From the NCBI GenBank assembly GCA_000320545.1, contig ADNK01001529.1, positions 15,001 through 79,000 on the forward strand: DNA of 64,000 bases, given 5' to 3'. Source of the DNA: Bigelowiella natans CCMP2755 (Eukaryota; Cercozoa; Chlorarachniophyceae). The notes beneath the pieces are model-generated. The model saw nothing but the letters and a program-made list of their open reading frames with translations, had not been told where the DNA came from and did not search any database. This document shows, one piece after another, positions 1 through 11,020 of the stretch. Both the position numbers and the translations under genes were made by a program. Position 1 is the first letter of the stretch, and the number at the start of each line of letters is the position of its first letter.

Positions 1-1652
1 GGTTGTCACTTGTGTGTTGTTCGATCGCAAACTCCACATCCTCATCACATCGGCAAATTTTTGGCTTCCAATGTCCATCCTCTGCCATGGGATGTGCGCA
101 GTGTTGACGCACGATTTTCGACACTGAAGGGGTCTGAAATGCTGACGCAACAAATTGTTCCATGAGGCACCACCTCACATGCACTGGTGGTGGCGGCGGC
201 TTCACATGCACTGGTGGTGACGGCTTCTTGGGTCTTCTCTCATGTCGGAACTGGTTCTTCTCACTCCTCTCTCTCTTGCTTTTCTTGTTGACGCGATCAT
301 TGTCATGGCACTTTTTCCTCTTCGTTTTTCTCTTCTTGGTTGCGACTCGAGCACGAAGACAGTTCACTCCTGTTCTGGACACCACAAGGCCCTCGTCTGC
401 ATCGTGGATGTCCACTTCTGTCACCAGTTTTTTTTTCGTCAACCCAAAGAAATTCCCTTCATCATCTTGAAGCAACACTGGTGTTCCAGCTTGAGCCGTG
501 CTCCTCAATTCCCTCACCAGATTCTGAGCCTTTTCAAGAATCACACTTTCATCCTTGACATCAAGTGTGCTCGCAAGTTTTCCCAGAGTGTTCATTTCTG
601 CTCCAAGTGTGGTTTTTGTCCCGACTGTCTGTTCCAGCACCCACTCCAATCCCGAAACACATGCGGCGTGTGAAGGCTGCTGCACATTGCATTCTTTCCT
701 CTCATGCACTGAGAAAACTGTTTTGTTGTTCTTCGCACTGATCTCTTGCTTTTGAAGGTTGACTTTGCTGTCATCGAATTTGCAACAGCCTGTTTCAGGT
801 GTCTTCAAAAAAAGACACAAAATGACCGCTCTCAGCACTGGATCCCACGTGGCGAACGATGCTTTCAAGTTGATGTTCAACAACCCTTTCTCCATCACAT
901 CGCAAGTGCACGATGTTGTCTGCATGTGTTCTCGTCTGGTCAACGAAAATGTTCTTCCTTCCAACTCCAACCCTGTCCCACGAGAGAACTAGTAGCTTTG
1001 GAGGTTGTCCAATTGAGTGACTGTGGCATTCCATCTCCCTCATTGTGCGGCACTTCTTGCAAAACTTGGAAAGAACATGACTCTGTTGTGTGCGTCGCAG
1101 GGCAGCACCAGTTCCCCATCTGCTTTTTTGGCCATCAGGATCTTTCATGCGGTGGAAACCCGGCGGACACCTCGGGCTCAACTTCATGACCTAATGAAAT
1201 TTGACGAGCACTGTCACCATTGTTGTGTTGTCATCACCACATTCTCAACAAATTGCCCAATGACTTTCTTTTTCAGACAGCTTTTCGTTGCAGATCATGC
1301 AGACACTCACAACCCCAAGTTGCACTTGTGCAAATCTGCTCATCATGGAGGCCAGTCTTGAGCTTTTCTCTGTAGCTTCTCTCCACAGACCCTCCATCAC
1401 CAAGTTGTGGTGTTCCGCAACGTCCCTTTGCCCACCAATGGAACCCCACACTAGCCTCACAAGAGACCCGCAGTGTTCAGAGCATGGAGGGCTTGTTCGT
1501 CTCACATGGCCGCTCAGGAGCTGTGTTTGTTTGCCCATTTCTAGATCCCCCAAAAAGACAGATGGCTCAGTTGCAGCTTTGTTGCACCAGAATGCCGTCA
1601 GAGCCGACGCAGCATGACAAGTGTTCCCAACATTGGGCAAACCCAATGGGAC
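1..1652 (-). CDS. Ubiquitin-specific protease (USP, peptidase C19)-like, 3' part, frameshifted
   Basis: Predicted deubiquitinase running off the left edge. Read on the minus strand, one exon (1652-1311) opens with the USP cysteine box GLPNVGNTCHAASALTAF. A 120-bp intron (donor GTGAGT at 1310, acceptor ATTAG at 1191) leads to a second exon with a CKKC zinc-type pair and the His box (LESIVRHVGSSAESGHF). The frame then breaks in a run of seven A/T at 807-813. Removing one base would continue the His box into CCKFDDSKV, the expected USP C-terminal strand, so I read this as a one-base frameshift, real or a sequencing error. After it the frame stays open to base 1: about 115 residues, a Lys/Arg-rich stretch (KKRKTKRKK, probably a nuclear signal), then a Pro-rich part. 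The exon before 1652 lies beyond an intron (acceptor CGTAG) and was not found. The family assignment is firm; activity is doubtful. Confidence 0.75.
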
Positions 1653-2297
1653 CTACGTGTGTGTGTCACGTGTGTGTGTGTTTGTGAGTGAGTGAGTGTG
1701 TGTCCTCACATGGAAATTCACCTGACCTTGTGTGCCATCAGAATTGTTTTGGTGGAACCATCCGACTAGATGCGCTGAAACTGCACCACCCATCGTGTGT
1801 GTGCAAGAAGATCGTGCACAATCATGAAGAGGGAGGAGGAGGGGTTAGCAATTGCTCGTTCGAAAAAGAAAATTGCATTCCTTTCTGGGGGCATTCTGTG
1901 TGACAAAAAAGACAAGCAAACACACAGATGTAGGCATGCACATGAACACACACACACACACACACATGCACACACACACACAAACACCATGCGACTTGGG
2001 AACCTTGTTCGCAACAACACATGTCGATCTCGCGTGGATGCGGCCTCTCTCCTTTCATCTCCTCATCTGCGACATGTGACCACATGTCTTCCTCATTGTC
2101 TGCATTCAGAGAATCGATGTGCGGCAGCAACAGGCACAAGCAGCAAAGCGGCTTGTCGAGAGCTGCCTTCTTCACATTGGCATCAATTCATGGCCGGGCC
2201 GGTGTGTAGTGAACACAGTAGCGAGAGGAGGAGGGACATGGGGAGGAGTGGCATGGTCTAGCTTTTTGTTGTTGTTGTTGTTGATGATGATGATGAT

Positions 2298-2339
<42 letters not shown>

Positions 2340-3037
2340 GAACACACCTCAAAAGTGGTGATCCAATCATCGCTTGCATTTTTTCACCTGTGGTGTTCTG
2401 CGCTGATTTTTTTCGATTCACCTAGAGAATGAACCCAAATGCATTAGATTGTGGTGTCCTTTTTCAGAACAACAGGTGTTAATCCTATCTGTGCACGCCA
2501 CAAAGTTGTCCTTTCCCCTGCCCTCCATTACGTGGCGCCATACCGCTAAGTCAGCAACTGTTACCGTTACCTTAACAGTCACTGCGCTCTTCCTTCGCTG
2601 TTCTGCATTTCTTTTTCACCGGTAAGGAAAATGAAGGGCAGAATGTGAACTTCAATTTTTGCAGAGGCAGGTTTTTCTCCCTGCGACAAGCTTGACCAGA
2701 ATTGTCCCATCTAGTCCCCGGGGATCCCAAAAGTGGGTATTTTTGTCTAAGATTCTCAGGAGTGGGCATATTTGTCTAAAACCCGGGAAATTAGGGATAA
2801 ATAATCCCAGGGGATCCCAAATTACACAATTTTTGCTTGAGATTTCGCTTGCGACACAGTTTTTGCTTGGAATTTATTTAAAGGATTCGGCGAATGTGGG
2901 GTGTGTGGTATATTTTAAAAATTCGGTAAGGTTTCGGCGCGAAAGTGCCACAGTGATATCGGGTTATAGCGGGCAGCATCGGGTCAATCTGAAATCGCCA
3001 AAAGGACTACTGTGCCATTTAGCAACGTTCATTGAGA
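1653..3037. other. Gene-poor stretch with microsatellites
   Basis: No convincing coding exon. It holds a CA/TG block near 1945-1985, a (TC)n run at 2303-2338, and around 2700-2860 several short two-copy direct repeats: GGGGATCCCAAA at about 2719 and 2811, GTGGGYATWTTTGTCTAA twice, and ACARTTTTTGCTTG twice. The 5' exon(s) of the protease gene at 1-1652 may lie here but could not be recognised. Confidence 0.5.
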
Positions 3038-3181
3038 ACTTATCTATAAAGAAAGTTATTTTATGTTTGAATAAATCATATTACGACAATAAACTATAAA
3101 ACAATTAGAGGAAAAAATATCACATTTAGCTAGGATATCTTAGAGATATATTTTTATTTAGTTCTTACTGAGGGCAATTAA
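3038..3181 (+). repeat. Direct duplication upstream of the PT-protein gene, copy 1
   Basis: AT-rich block of about 140 bp starting ACTTATCTATAAAGAAAG and ending TTACTGAGGGCAATTAA. It is repeated with small indels at 3305-3436; shared segments include CGACAATAAACTATAAAACA and TCACATTTAGCTAGGATATC. The two copies are about 120 bp apart. Confidence 0.85.
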
Positions 3182-3304
3182 GGGCCGTTGACAGTTGTTA
3201 ATCTGAGTGGTGGTACGTTCCTTAATGCGCTGCGACCGTTCCTTAATGTTCCTCAATGCGCCCCAGTCTGAGATCCATTATAACTATCCATCTATTAATT
3301 GACA

Positions 3305-3436
3305 ACTTATCTGTAAAGAAAGGTTTAAATTAATCATATTAGATCTACGACAATAAACTATAAAACAATTAGAGGAAATATCACATTTAGCTAGGATATC
3401 TTAGGTATATATTCAGTTCTTACTGAGGGCAATTAA
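3305..3436 (+). repeat. Direct duplication upstream of the PT-protein gene, copy 2 (promoter/5' UTR)
   Basis: Second copy of the 3038-3181 block. Its last base is the A of the first in-frame ATG of the downstream gene (AATTAATGCG), whereas copy 1 ends AATTAAGGG. The copy therefore sits exactly where the promoter or 5' UTR should be, and the first ATG exists only because of the sequence at the junction. Confidence 0.85.
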
Positions 3437-5605
3437 TGCGATCTTCGCCGGGCGTAATGGTGTTCAGAGGCCTTCGTCTTGCTTTCACCATCTGGTGTCT
3501 TAGCGGCCTTTCTGTGCATGGAGCACCCGAAATGTTAATCGAATCTTTCGACGTCGTTGGCGATGGCACTGGTGCTGCCGACATCTACATGGTCTCCCAA
3601 AACACAGATTACTGGGTGAAAGACCCCATGGGAAGACAAACGTTGATTCTTAGTGCAAGCGACCAAAATGCTGTTATATTGAAATTAGACCACACCCTAA
3701 ACGTGACCTGGGCAGTGAACTATAAACTTGAGTACCAAGTGTCTTGGTTGTTTTTTTATGGCTGCGTCTACCACAAGGGTGTGTTGTACGCTGTTGGTAA
3801 AATCGAGGGTTCTGGGACTTTTGAGGGAACTCAGCTGGCAACCGATTACCAGCAAATCATCACTGCATACAATGCAACAAACGGCAACCTCCTGTGGCAC
3901 GACATCGATCCAACGAACACTCCAGACGGCGTGAATGATCAATTCACTGGATACGAGGTCGCCATGTTAGATGGAAAGGTCCTGGTTTTGGGCAGAAGTG
4001 GAAGAGATGGCTTCGCTAATGCACCTTTTCGTTACCTCAATTTCAGGATTTATGAGACCAATGGCACCAAGGTGCAGTTTGTCAATTCGACAGGTGGATC
4101 AGTGGATGAGTTCTATTTCAGTCCATGCGACTATTCTACGAACCCAGATACGACAGTGTGCGATCATACAAATTTCATATCTTTTCCATTCCTTAAGGTG
4201 TTCAATGGCACTGAGATCTACGTTATGTCGTACCTCACCATGAATCGAACATACCAAAGTTACAAACCCATAGTGATGAGGTTCGATTTCGTCGATGGCA
4301 CTCTCAACTTCACTTGGAAATACGAAGATTTTTTCGACTATGTTGATCCAACCACCCTTTCTCCAACAGCAACGAGAGATATCACTGGCTATTACATGGC
4401 GCCAGCCGAGAGCGTAGTCGCTGTGGGTTTCCGAGGCCCTTGTTCCATTTTGAGTTTCAGCTTTAATGATTTGTACTCGTGCCCTCACCAAATTCTGCTG
4501 AGCAGAGCGAATGGAACCTTCACGGGCAATTATCTCCCAAACACTCAACAGCAAATTTTCAAGAGTCAATATGGACAACCCGCTGCTTATCAATTGTCCA
4601 ATGGAACTTGGTTCACGGCTGGGAACTCAGGACAATCACAGGCAAGAGTTTTTTATGCGAAATACACGCCGAGCGCATCTGTCGACGAACAGACCACCGA
4701 ATTCTACCCAACAGGATGCGATTTGGCTTTGGGCGACCCTAAAAACGCCAAGATCGACGTCACAACTGCGGATACAACCTTGCAGTGGTACACCACAGGA
4801 ACAGCAGGAAGCGATGATGCGGGCACGCTGATTAAGTATGAATACGGCAATGCGGGGGAATGCGTCCAAATCCCGTAAGCCCATTCCCACAAATGTTTGA
4901 TGTCATCTCTTGTCACCAGCTCACCCATGCACGATGTGACGATTTTCCCATGTGTGTCTTAGGCGTTACACAGTGACGGATAGCCCGATCACCGTAGCCC
5001 CTTCGAACTCTCCGGCTACCGGTGCTCCATCCTCATCTCCTGTCACTGGCAGCCCAAGTGTCTCGCCCACGACTGTGTCTCCCAGTGCAACGCCAACAAG
5101 TGCTCCGACCGAAGCACCCGTCACTGCAACACCGACCACCGCAGCCCCTTCGAACTCTCCGGCTACCGGTGCTCCATCCTCATCTCCTGTCACTGGCAGC
5201 CCAAGTGTCTCGCCCACGACTGTGTCTCCCAGTGCAACGCCAACAACCCAAACCCCGACCACTTTGGCACCGACCGCATCGCCCACAACGATGGTCCCGA
5301 CTGCATCGCCCACAACGATGGTTCCGACTGCATCGCCCACAACGATGGCCCCGACTGGCTCCCCTACATCCGTTTCACCCACAAGCTCGCCAAAAACCGC
5401 GTCGCAGGAAGGCACAGGCACGATCATTGGCATAGTCGTTGGTGTGTTCTTCGCTCTTGCCGCCGCTGCTGTTGTCTGGTACAAGTGCTGCAAGAAGGAA
5501 AATGCACAACAAAACGCTGCTCCGATTGTTGGCCAGTCCCTGGCGTCGGTCAACATGGCCAACATGAATGCAGGGGATGGAATGGGAGGAGTAAATCGCA
5601 TCTGA
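3436..5605 (+). CDS. Secreted type I membrane protein with Pro/Thr/Ser-rich stalk
   Basis: Two exons, 3436-4874 and 4963-5605 (intron GTAAGC...CTTAG, phase kept), 693 aa. A hydrophobic signal peptide (LRLAFTIWCLSGLSVHG) precedes an ectodomain of about 450 residues with many N-glycosylation sites. Repeating strands such as NAVILKLD and GTLIKYEYG suggest a beta-propeller-like fold; that is inference. Exon 2 encodes a mucin-like stalk of SPT/APT repeats with two nested duplications: a block at 4991-5097 copied at 5138-5244 (147-bp period), and a 27-bp unit encoding ASPTTMVPT three times at about 5277-5360. A TM helix follows (IIGIVVGVFFALAAAAVVWY), then a short cytoplasmic tail with CCKK. The start could be residue 1 or Met 8 (3457); Met 8 is closer to the signal core. 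Probably a cell-surface protein; no enzyme motif was recognised. Confidence 0.85.
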
Positions 5606-6540
5606 GAAGGTTCGAAATGGAAAGCTAATGGATGTGATGTGATGCAGTGTGATGTGATGTGATGTGATGTGGTGTGTTGTGATGTGACATGGACAGTGTC
5701 GTGTGTGAAATGGCAGCACAATCTGATGTCGAATGCCGTCAGCTTGTTGATCACTAGATTGCATGGCACATTGCATGGGATCATTGCGATGTGGCAACAC
5801 GCTGGGGAACACCAAAGAAAAATCGTTTGTTTTTGGAGCACATGTTTGCAACGTCACACGGCAACACAATGATGGGCACAGCAATGTCATGTGCATGCTG
5901 TGCAACATGGCATTGCATTTGTGACAATGGACACAGCAACATCATGTGTGACACACGTGTGGTGCATCGCATGAAAGCAAGATTGCACACACGTGTGTTT
6001 GGACTGGCATGATGGACATGGCAATGCCATGCACAACACGTGTGTGATTTTGACACACACATGGCATGTTCTTTCACAAGGCAGATTGGAGCGCGCGCCC
6101 TGCTGCGAAGATGACAGACATGGCAATGACATGCACATCGTGTGTGGACACAGCAACAGCACACGCAATGCACACATGGTGTCACGTGTCCACGATGAGT
6201 GTCCGCTCATTTCACGGACGTTCTGCATTGTCTCAAGTTGTGTCTTTTTTGAAATCAATCCATTCATTCTCGTGCATCGGCCACACACATGCGTGAACTC
6301 AAGTTCTCATTTGTGCGCATTCGTTCAACAAGCTTTGCCATCTGCAGCTGGGCGTCGCACAATTTTGGCGTCCCATCAAGTCATTGTGCAGCCCGCTGAA
6401 CACGTGCACTTGATGAGGTCGTGCACGACCCTGCGCGTGCACTTTGCAACTTCGATGATGTGATTGATGATGCTCAAAACGACTCTTGATGTCCTTGATG
6501 CATGTGACACGCACTCCACTTGGACACGTGCTGTCTGCAC
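5606..6540. repeat. CA/TG-rich degenerate repeat tract
   Basis: It begins with a short GATGT minisatellite at about 5632-5692. From about 5870 to 6200 there are many diverged copies of words such as GACATGGCAATGNCATGCAC and ACACGTGTGTG, and related words recur near 7810-7870. Open frames here are short and overlap on both strands. No gene seen. Confidence 0.6.
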
Positions 6541-7269
6541 CGGACAATTTGTCACGAAGGCGGGAGGGAGCCACGGTGATTGTGAAAGCCAAGAAGTGTT
6601 GAGGAAGCACACCGGATGATTTGTCACGAAGTCACGAAGGCGGGAGGGAGCTGCGGTGATTTTGAAAGCCAAGAAGCATTGAGGAAGCACACCGGACAAT
6701 TCATCACGAAGGCGGGAGGGAGCTGCGGTGATTGTGAAAGCCACGAAGCATTGAGGAAGCACACCGGACAATTTGTCATGAAGGCGGGAGGGAGCTGCGG
6801 TGATTTTGAAAGCCAAGAAGCACTGAGGAAGCACACCGGACAATTTGTCATGAAGGCGGGAGGGAGCCACGGTGGTCATGAAAGCCAAGAAGCATTGAGG
6901 AAGCACACCGGATGGTTCGTTGTGAAGGCGGGAGGGAGCCACGGTGGTCGTGAAAGAAGGCGGAAGGGAGCCACGGCACTTGTGAAAGCCAAGAAGTGTC
7001 AAGGAACTGCACCAAGCAATTCACAACGGCAACTGCGAGAGAGCTGCGGTGATGACAAAAAACTGGAAGGGCAAAGGAACCACACCAAGCAATTTGTGAC
7101 GGCAACTTGAGAGAGCTGCGGTGATGACAAAAGACTGGAAGGGCAAAGGAACTGCACCAAGTGATTTGTGACGGTGACTTGAGAGAGCTGCGGTGATGAT
7201 GAAAGACTGGAAGGGCAAAGGAACTGCACCAAGCAACTTGCAACGGCAACTTGAGAGAGCTGCGGTGTC
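6541..7269 (+). repeat. Two related 72-bp minisatellite blocks
   Basis: Block 1 (about 6550-6960) repeats GCGGGAGGGAGC...GAGGAAGCACACCGGACAATTTGTC; unit starts fall at 6641, 6713, 6785, 6857 and 6929, all 72 bp apart, with one extra 9-bp insertion before 6641 and a short last unit. Block 2 (about 7035-7265) repeats GAGAGAGCTGCGGTGATGAC...GCACCAAGCAATTTGTGACGG at 7041, 7113, 7185 and 7257, again 72 bp. The blocks are alignable, so they are diverged subfamilies of one repeat. As 72 is divisible by 3 the tract stays open in several frames (24-residue repeats), but coding is not supported. Confidence 0.9.
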
Positions 7270-7443
7270 CGTTTTCAGAGCGCCGCTGGGCCGCCATCGT
7301 GGCGTTGCAGGAGGCTTCTGAGGCCCACTTGGTGTCGTTGTTTGAGGACACCAATCTTTGCCACATCCATGCCAAACAAAAGAGTGACAATCCTGCCCAA
7401 AGACACGCAGCTTGCTCGCCGCATTCGCGGGGAGAAAGCTTGA
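7270..7443 (+). pseudogene. Histone H3 C-terminal fragment, frameshifted
   Basis: Starting directly at the end of the 72-bp minisatellite, the sequence encodes the second half of histone H3 in pieces. First RFQSAA, then an extra 8 bp (GGGCCGCC, 7288-7295), then [16 protein letters not shown] and [11 protein letters not shown], then an extra 4 bp near 7377-7380, then [20 protein letters not shown] and a stop at 7441. Canonical H3 has the same order, ending in RRIRGERA. Both insertions shift the frame and the N-terminal tail and alpha-N helix are absent, so this is a truncated pseudogene. No other histone gene was seen nearby. Confidence 0.9.
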
Positions 7444-8661
7444 TTGTTTCACGTGAACGTGTTCATCTCAACAGGATTTCAGTGTCACACATCAACCTCT
7501 GTGTTTGTTGCATCGTGGAATTCCAATGACGCGAAACGCAACGTGTGCGAAACAGACGCCCCTCAAAGAATGCGTGTGTGTCGCAGGCTTGCAATCCATC
7601 TGTGATGTGTGCTTGAATGAGAAGCCTCATCTTTTCATGAGGTGTGTTGAATTGGGCGCGCTGTCAATGTTGCATGGTGTTTGCGCATCGCTGCCAGTTG
7701 CTGCACACACAGCAAAAGACACAGAAATGATGACTTGTGACACGGAGAAGGCACATTTGGGGCATGTGAGGTGAGGAAGGACCATCGCTCAGAGCCCAAA
7801 AAAGGGCCTGTGCTCACAATGGACATGGTGATGGCACATGCAACACGCACATGGCATTGCGTGTCTGTGATCCCCATCTCCTTTGTCACCCTGATCATCT
7901 GCTAGCCTGCATCTGCGCATGTGCATGCACACGTGACGCGCTGCGTGCGCATTGAGTGTGCGCGCTGCACAGACGTTGCGCAGCGAACGTTGTGCGTTCA
8001 CGCTCACTTCGTCATTCTTGCAAACATTCAGTGAATCCAAGACACGCAGCGCAGGAATCGCACATGACGAGCCATTTGCACGACAAAAAGCCTGCATTGC
8101 TAGCACTCAATCCAGGTTTCACTTGGAATTGGAACTCGGATGCATGCACATCAGATCACACATAAACGACGTCCACGCAGTGACTCACAGGTCTTGTTTG
8201 AATTTACACATGTAGGCTAGGCGGCAAAACAGTTTCAGAAAAATCAAAAAACTTTCTTTCCTCGCTCTAAATCTTCTACTTATCTAATTTAATCGATAAT
8301 CACAGCGTGTCGCCTTGATAATTTCCAGTTTGTCATGTTAAAATTTGTTTAATTCGAGGGCTATTTCACCGAATAAACTCCAGAGTATTTTGTCAGAAAC
8401 TTCGCCTACGACCTTCTGATGGTGCTCAGATATCGACTCCTCAATCCGCATTTCCATTTCCTACATATTTCAGAATACCCGTGTTAAGTTTAAAACACAG
8501 GTCGGGAACCACATCTCTATTCTCAAGTGCTACGCATAGACATCGCACATCAGCGGCTGATGCATATTTTATTTCGCTTATCCGTCATATCGTCGCTCGC
8601 AACAATCACCTTGATGCCGGCTGATAGCGCAGGTTGCACCATTTGGTCGATCGCCTTTTCG
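7444..8661. other. Intergenic, no gene recognised
   Basis: 7444-8210 continues the CA/TG-rich island with words like CATGGCATTGCGTGT. Composition changes sharply near 8215 to AT-rich unique sequence that leads into the 3' end of the large minus-strand gene. Open frames are short and show no domain. Confidence 0.5.
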
Positions 8662-8943
8662 TCAGCGAAAGTACCCCCGAGCTGAGTTGGAAACAACAAG
8701 AAATTCGAAGAGTAGTGTCTGAGGCAACGTGCTCATGGACTAGCACTACTAAGTGCGCTCTCATTCCCTTAGTTCGCCTCCACCACCACTATCACCACTA
8801 TCACCACCTCCGTCATGTACCTCAGCTTCGAGCTGGTCCTCTGGAATTGTCCTCATGTCCAGGCCAGAGCTCTTCAAATCATCCACGACGGACTTGTACT
8901 CAGCGTTGAGATCAACCGGCTTGCCTGATTATATGGAGCACAC

Positions 8944-8977
<34 letters not shown>

Positions 8978-9502
8978 GCTTATTTTTGTTTCTGCTGAAA
9001 TATGCTACTAGACATTCGTCTGGCCCTTGCCCTGCATCACAGCTTGACAGTAGGGCAGCGTTGAAGAACAAGGAGAAACGGCGTTTGTTTATGGTTTTAC
9101 TGCCAGAAGATGTTGGTGTGTCGCAACACCTTGGGACATGAGCTGTGCCTTTACTGCCTCTCTCAGACTGCCTACAGGCCGCTGCCAACGCCGTCTCAGG
9201 TAGCTCGAGCCTCGCCCTGTCTTGGCGCGCAAGATAGCCGCTCGCCTCTTCCCGATTTCCTCGTTCATCGCATCAAATAGCATCTGAATGACAGCACACG
9301 TATTTTCAATCATATTGGTGTTTTTCTTTACTCACGAAGGTGCGGTGTAGTGACGGGAACATTTCTGATTTTTGAGGTCGTTGCCACAACCATCTACCCA
9401 CGCCATGCTGCGAACATTTTCAACCCCCCCTACCTTATTGTAAATCTGCTGCGATTCCCCCGAGATATCTGCCAAGATAAAGTCCCGGCACACATACCAC
9501 AG

Positions 9503-9543
<41 letters not shown>

Positions 9544-10117
9544 ATCAGCAGCAGTAACGCGCAGCGAAAAGACGGATATGGCTGGGAAAAATGATATTGA
9601 CCGAAGTGAACGCTTACTTTTCTCTGCAGCCTGGATGTAGACATCGATGGGGATCTGCACCGCCCCCAAGTGATCTGCGCCCTTAAATTTTGCCGTCGTC
9701 GTCGTCGTCGTCGTCGTCGAAGCATTGCTAGAACTCGATGATTGGAACGACTGGGCGTGTGGGCGGACGGGGTGAAGGAAACAATACGCAAAGAAATAAG
9801 AATGTGATGCGCCAACCTCTTATGCTACTGAGCAAAATGTTAGATTTTGAACGCGAACACATCCCCACATTGGCGCGTCTTAGAGTACAAAAAGCTGCTG
9901 ATTTATTCGTTCTTGGGAACAAGTATCCGGTAATTTCTTACATTGAAGGTGCTCATCAAGAAGTCCGCTGCGTAGGTAGAGTCTCCTGTGACCTTCTCCT
10001 CTTCTTCGTCCTCCTGTAAAATACACAAATATACCGGAGTTGGCTTTGCATGTTTCTCTCCCAAACCCTTTCCACGTACAGGGCACATTCACACACACAC
10101 ACACACACACGCACACA

Positions 10118-10171
<54 letters not shown>

Positions 10172-10981
10172 TGTGTGCGTGTGTGTGTGTGCAATATGGA
10201 TTGGATGATGGGAAATGCATTTAAACCTGGGATAGGTCGTCGAAGTTAGCGTAACGGTTATTAGGCTTGATCTGGCCACCACGCGAAGACGATAGTGTTG
10301 ATGATAAAGACGATGGACGCGATGAAGAGTCGTTGGGCCTACTCCTACTCAGTTGGGCAGCAGCCTGGAGCTTCTCCGCCTTTTGAGCTGCGGCTTTCGA
10401 GCTGCTAAGGAGAAGGATCTGAATGTACACCACACAGACAAACACACATACCAAATACAATTATAACAATATATATAAAATAGACTAATAATCGATTATG
10501 TTCCGCAGAGAATATCGAGTCTTTAAATGATGAAAGACCACAGGCACTGCGTACCTCGCCGAGGTCCCCAAGGGCGGCATCCAGCATGCGATTGACAACG
10601 CCTTGGCTCACACGTTCAACAACGGCCCTCCTTTCTTTTCCTGTGAGATCCTCTGCCTCCTTGCTACCATTCCCTCCGCGCATTGCAGCCAAGATTATAC
10701 TGGCGATGTTGTCGGTAGTTCTCGGCACGGATGATGAAGCCTTTCTGGAAGATGCTACCAGATCTCTGTTTTGCCCCCCCCCCCCTGTCTTGCTTGACGA
10801 TGAGCTAAGGCCGTGGTGCTTATTGGCTGACTGGGTTGTCGCTTCGAATTCCCCAGAATTTTCCTCGTCCTCAGGGTCCTCCAAGCTCATTTCTTCGCTT
10901 GACTCGAACGAGCTCGAGATGTCGTATCTGAGCACAACGTTTCGTAGTGTGAGCAACCATGTGGCTACTTCGATTGTGTGT

Positions 10982-11020
<39 letters not shown>

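Noticed and set aside
4966-5841. 291-codon minus-strand open frame opposite the PT stalk
   Set aside because: It is the mirror of the Pro/Thr/Ser repeats of the plus-strand gene.
5606-8200. CRISPR-like array
   Set aside because: The 72-bp units are contiguous tandem repeats with no unique spacers, and the organism is eukaryotic.
9840-9878. Alternative last exon ending in TAA for the SAM-domain gene
   Set aside because: Joining exon 4 directly to 9750-9618 is phase-compatible and all later exons also fit, giving a length divisible by 3.
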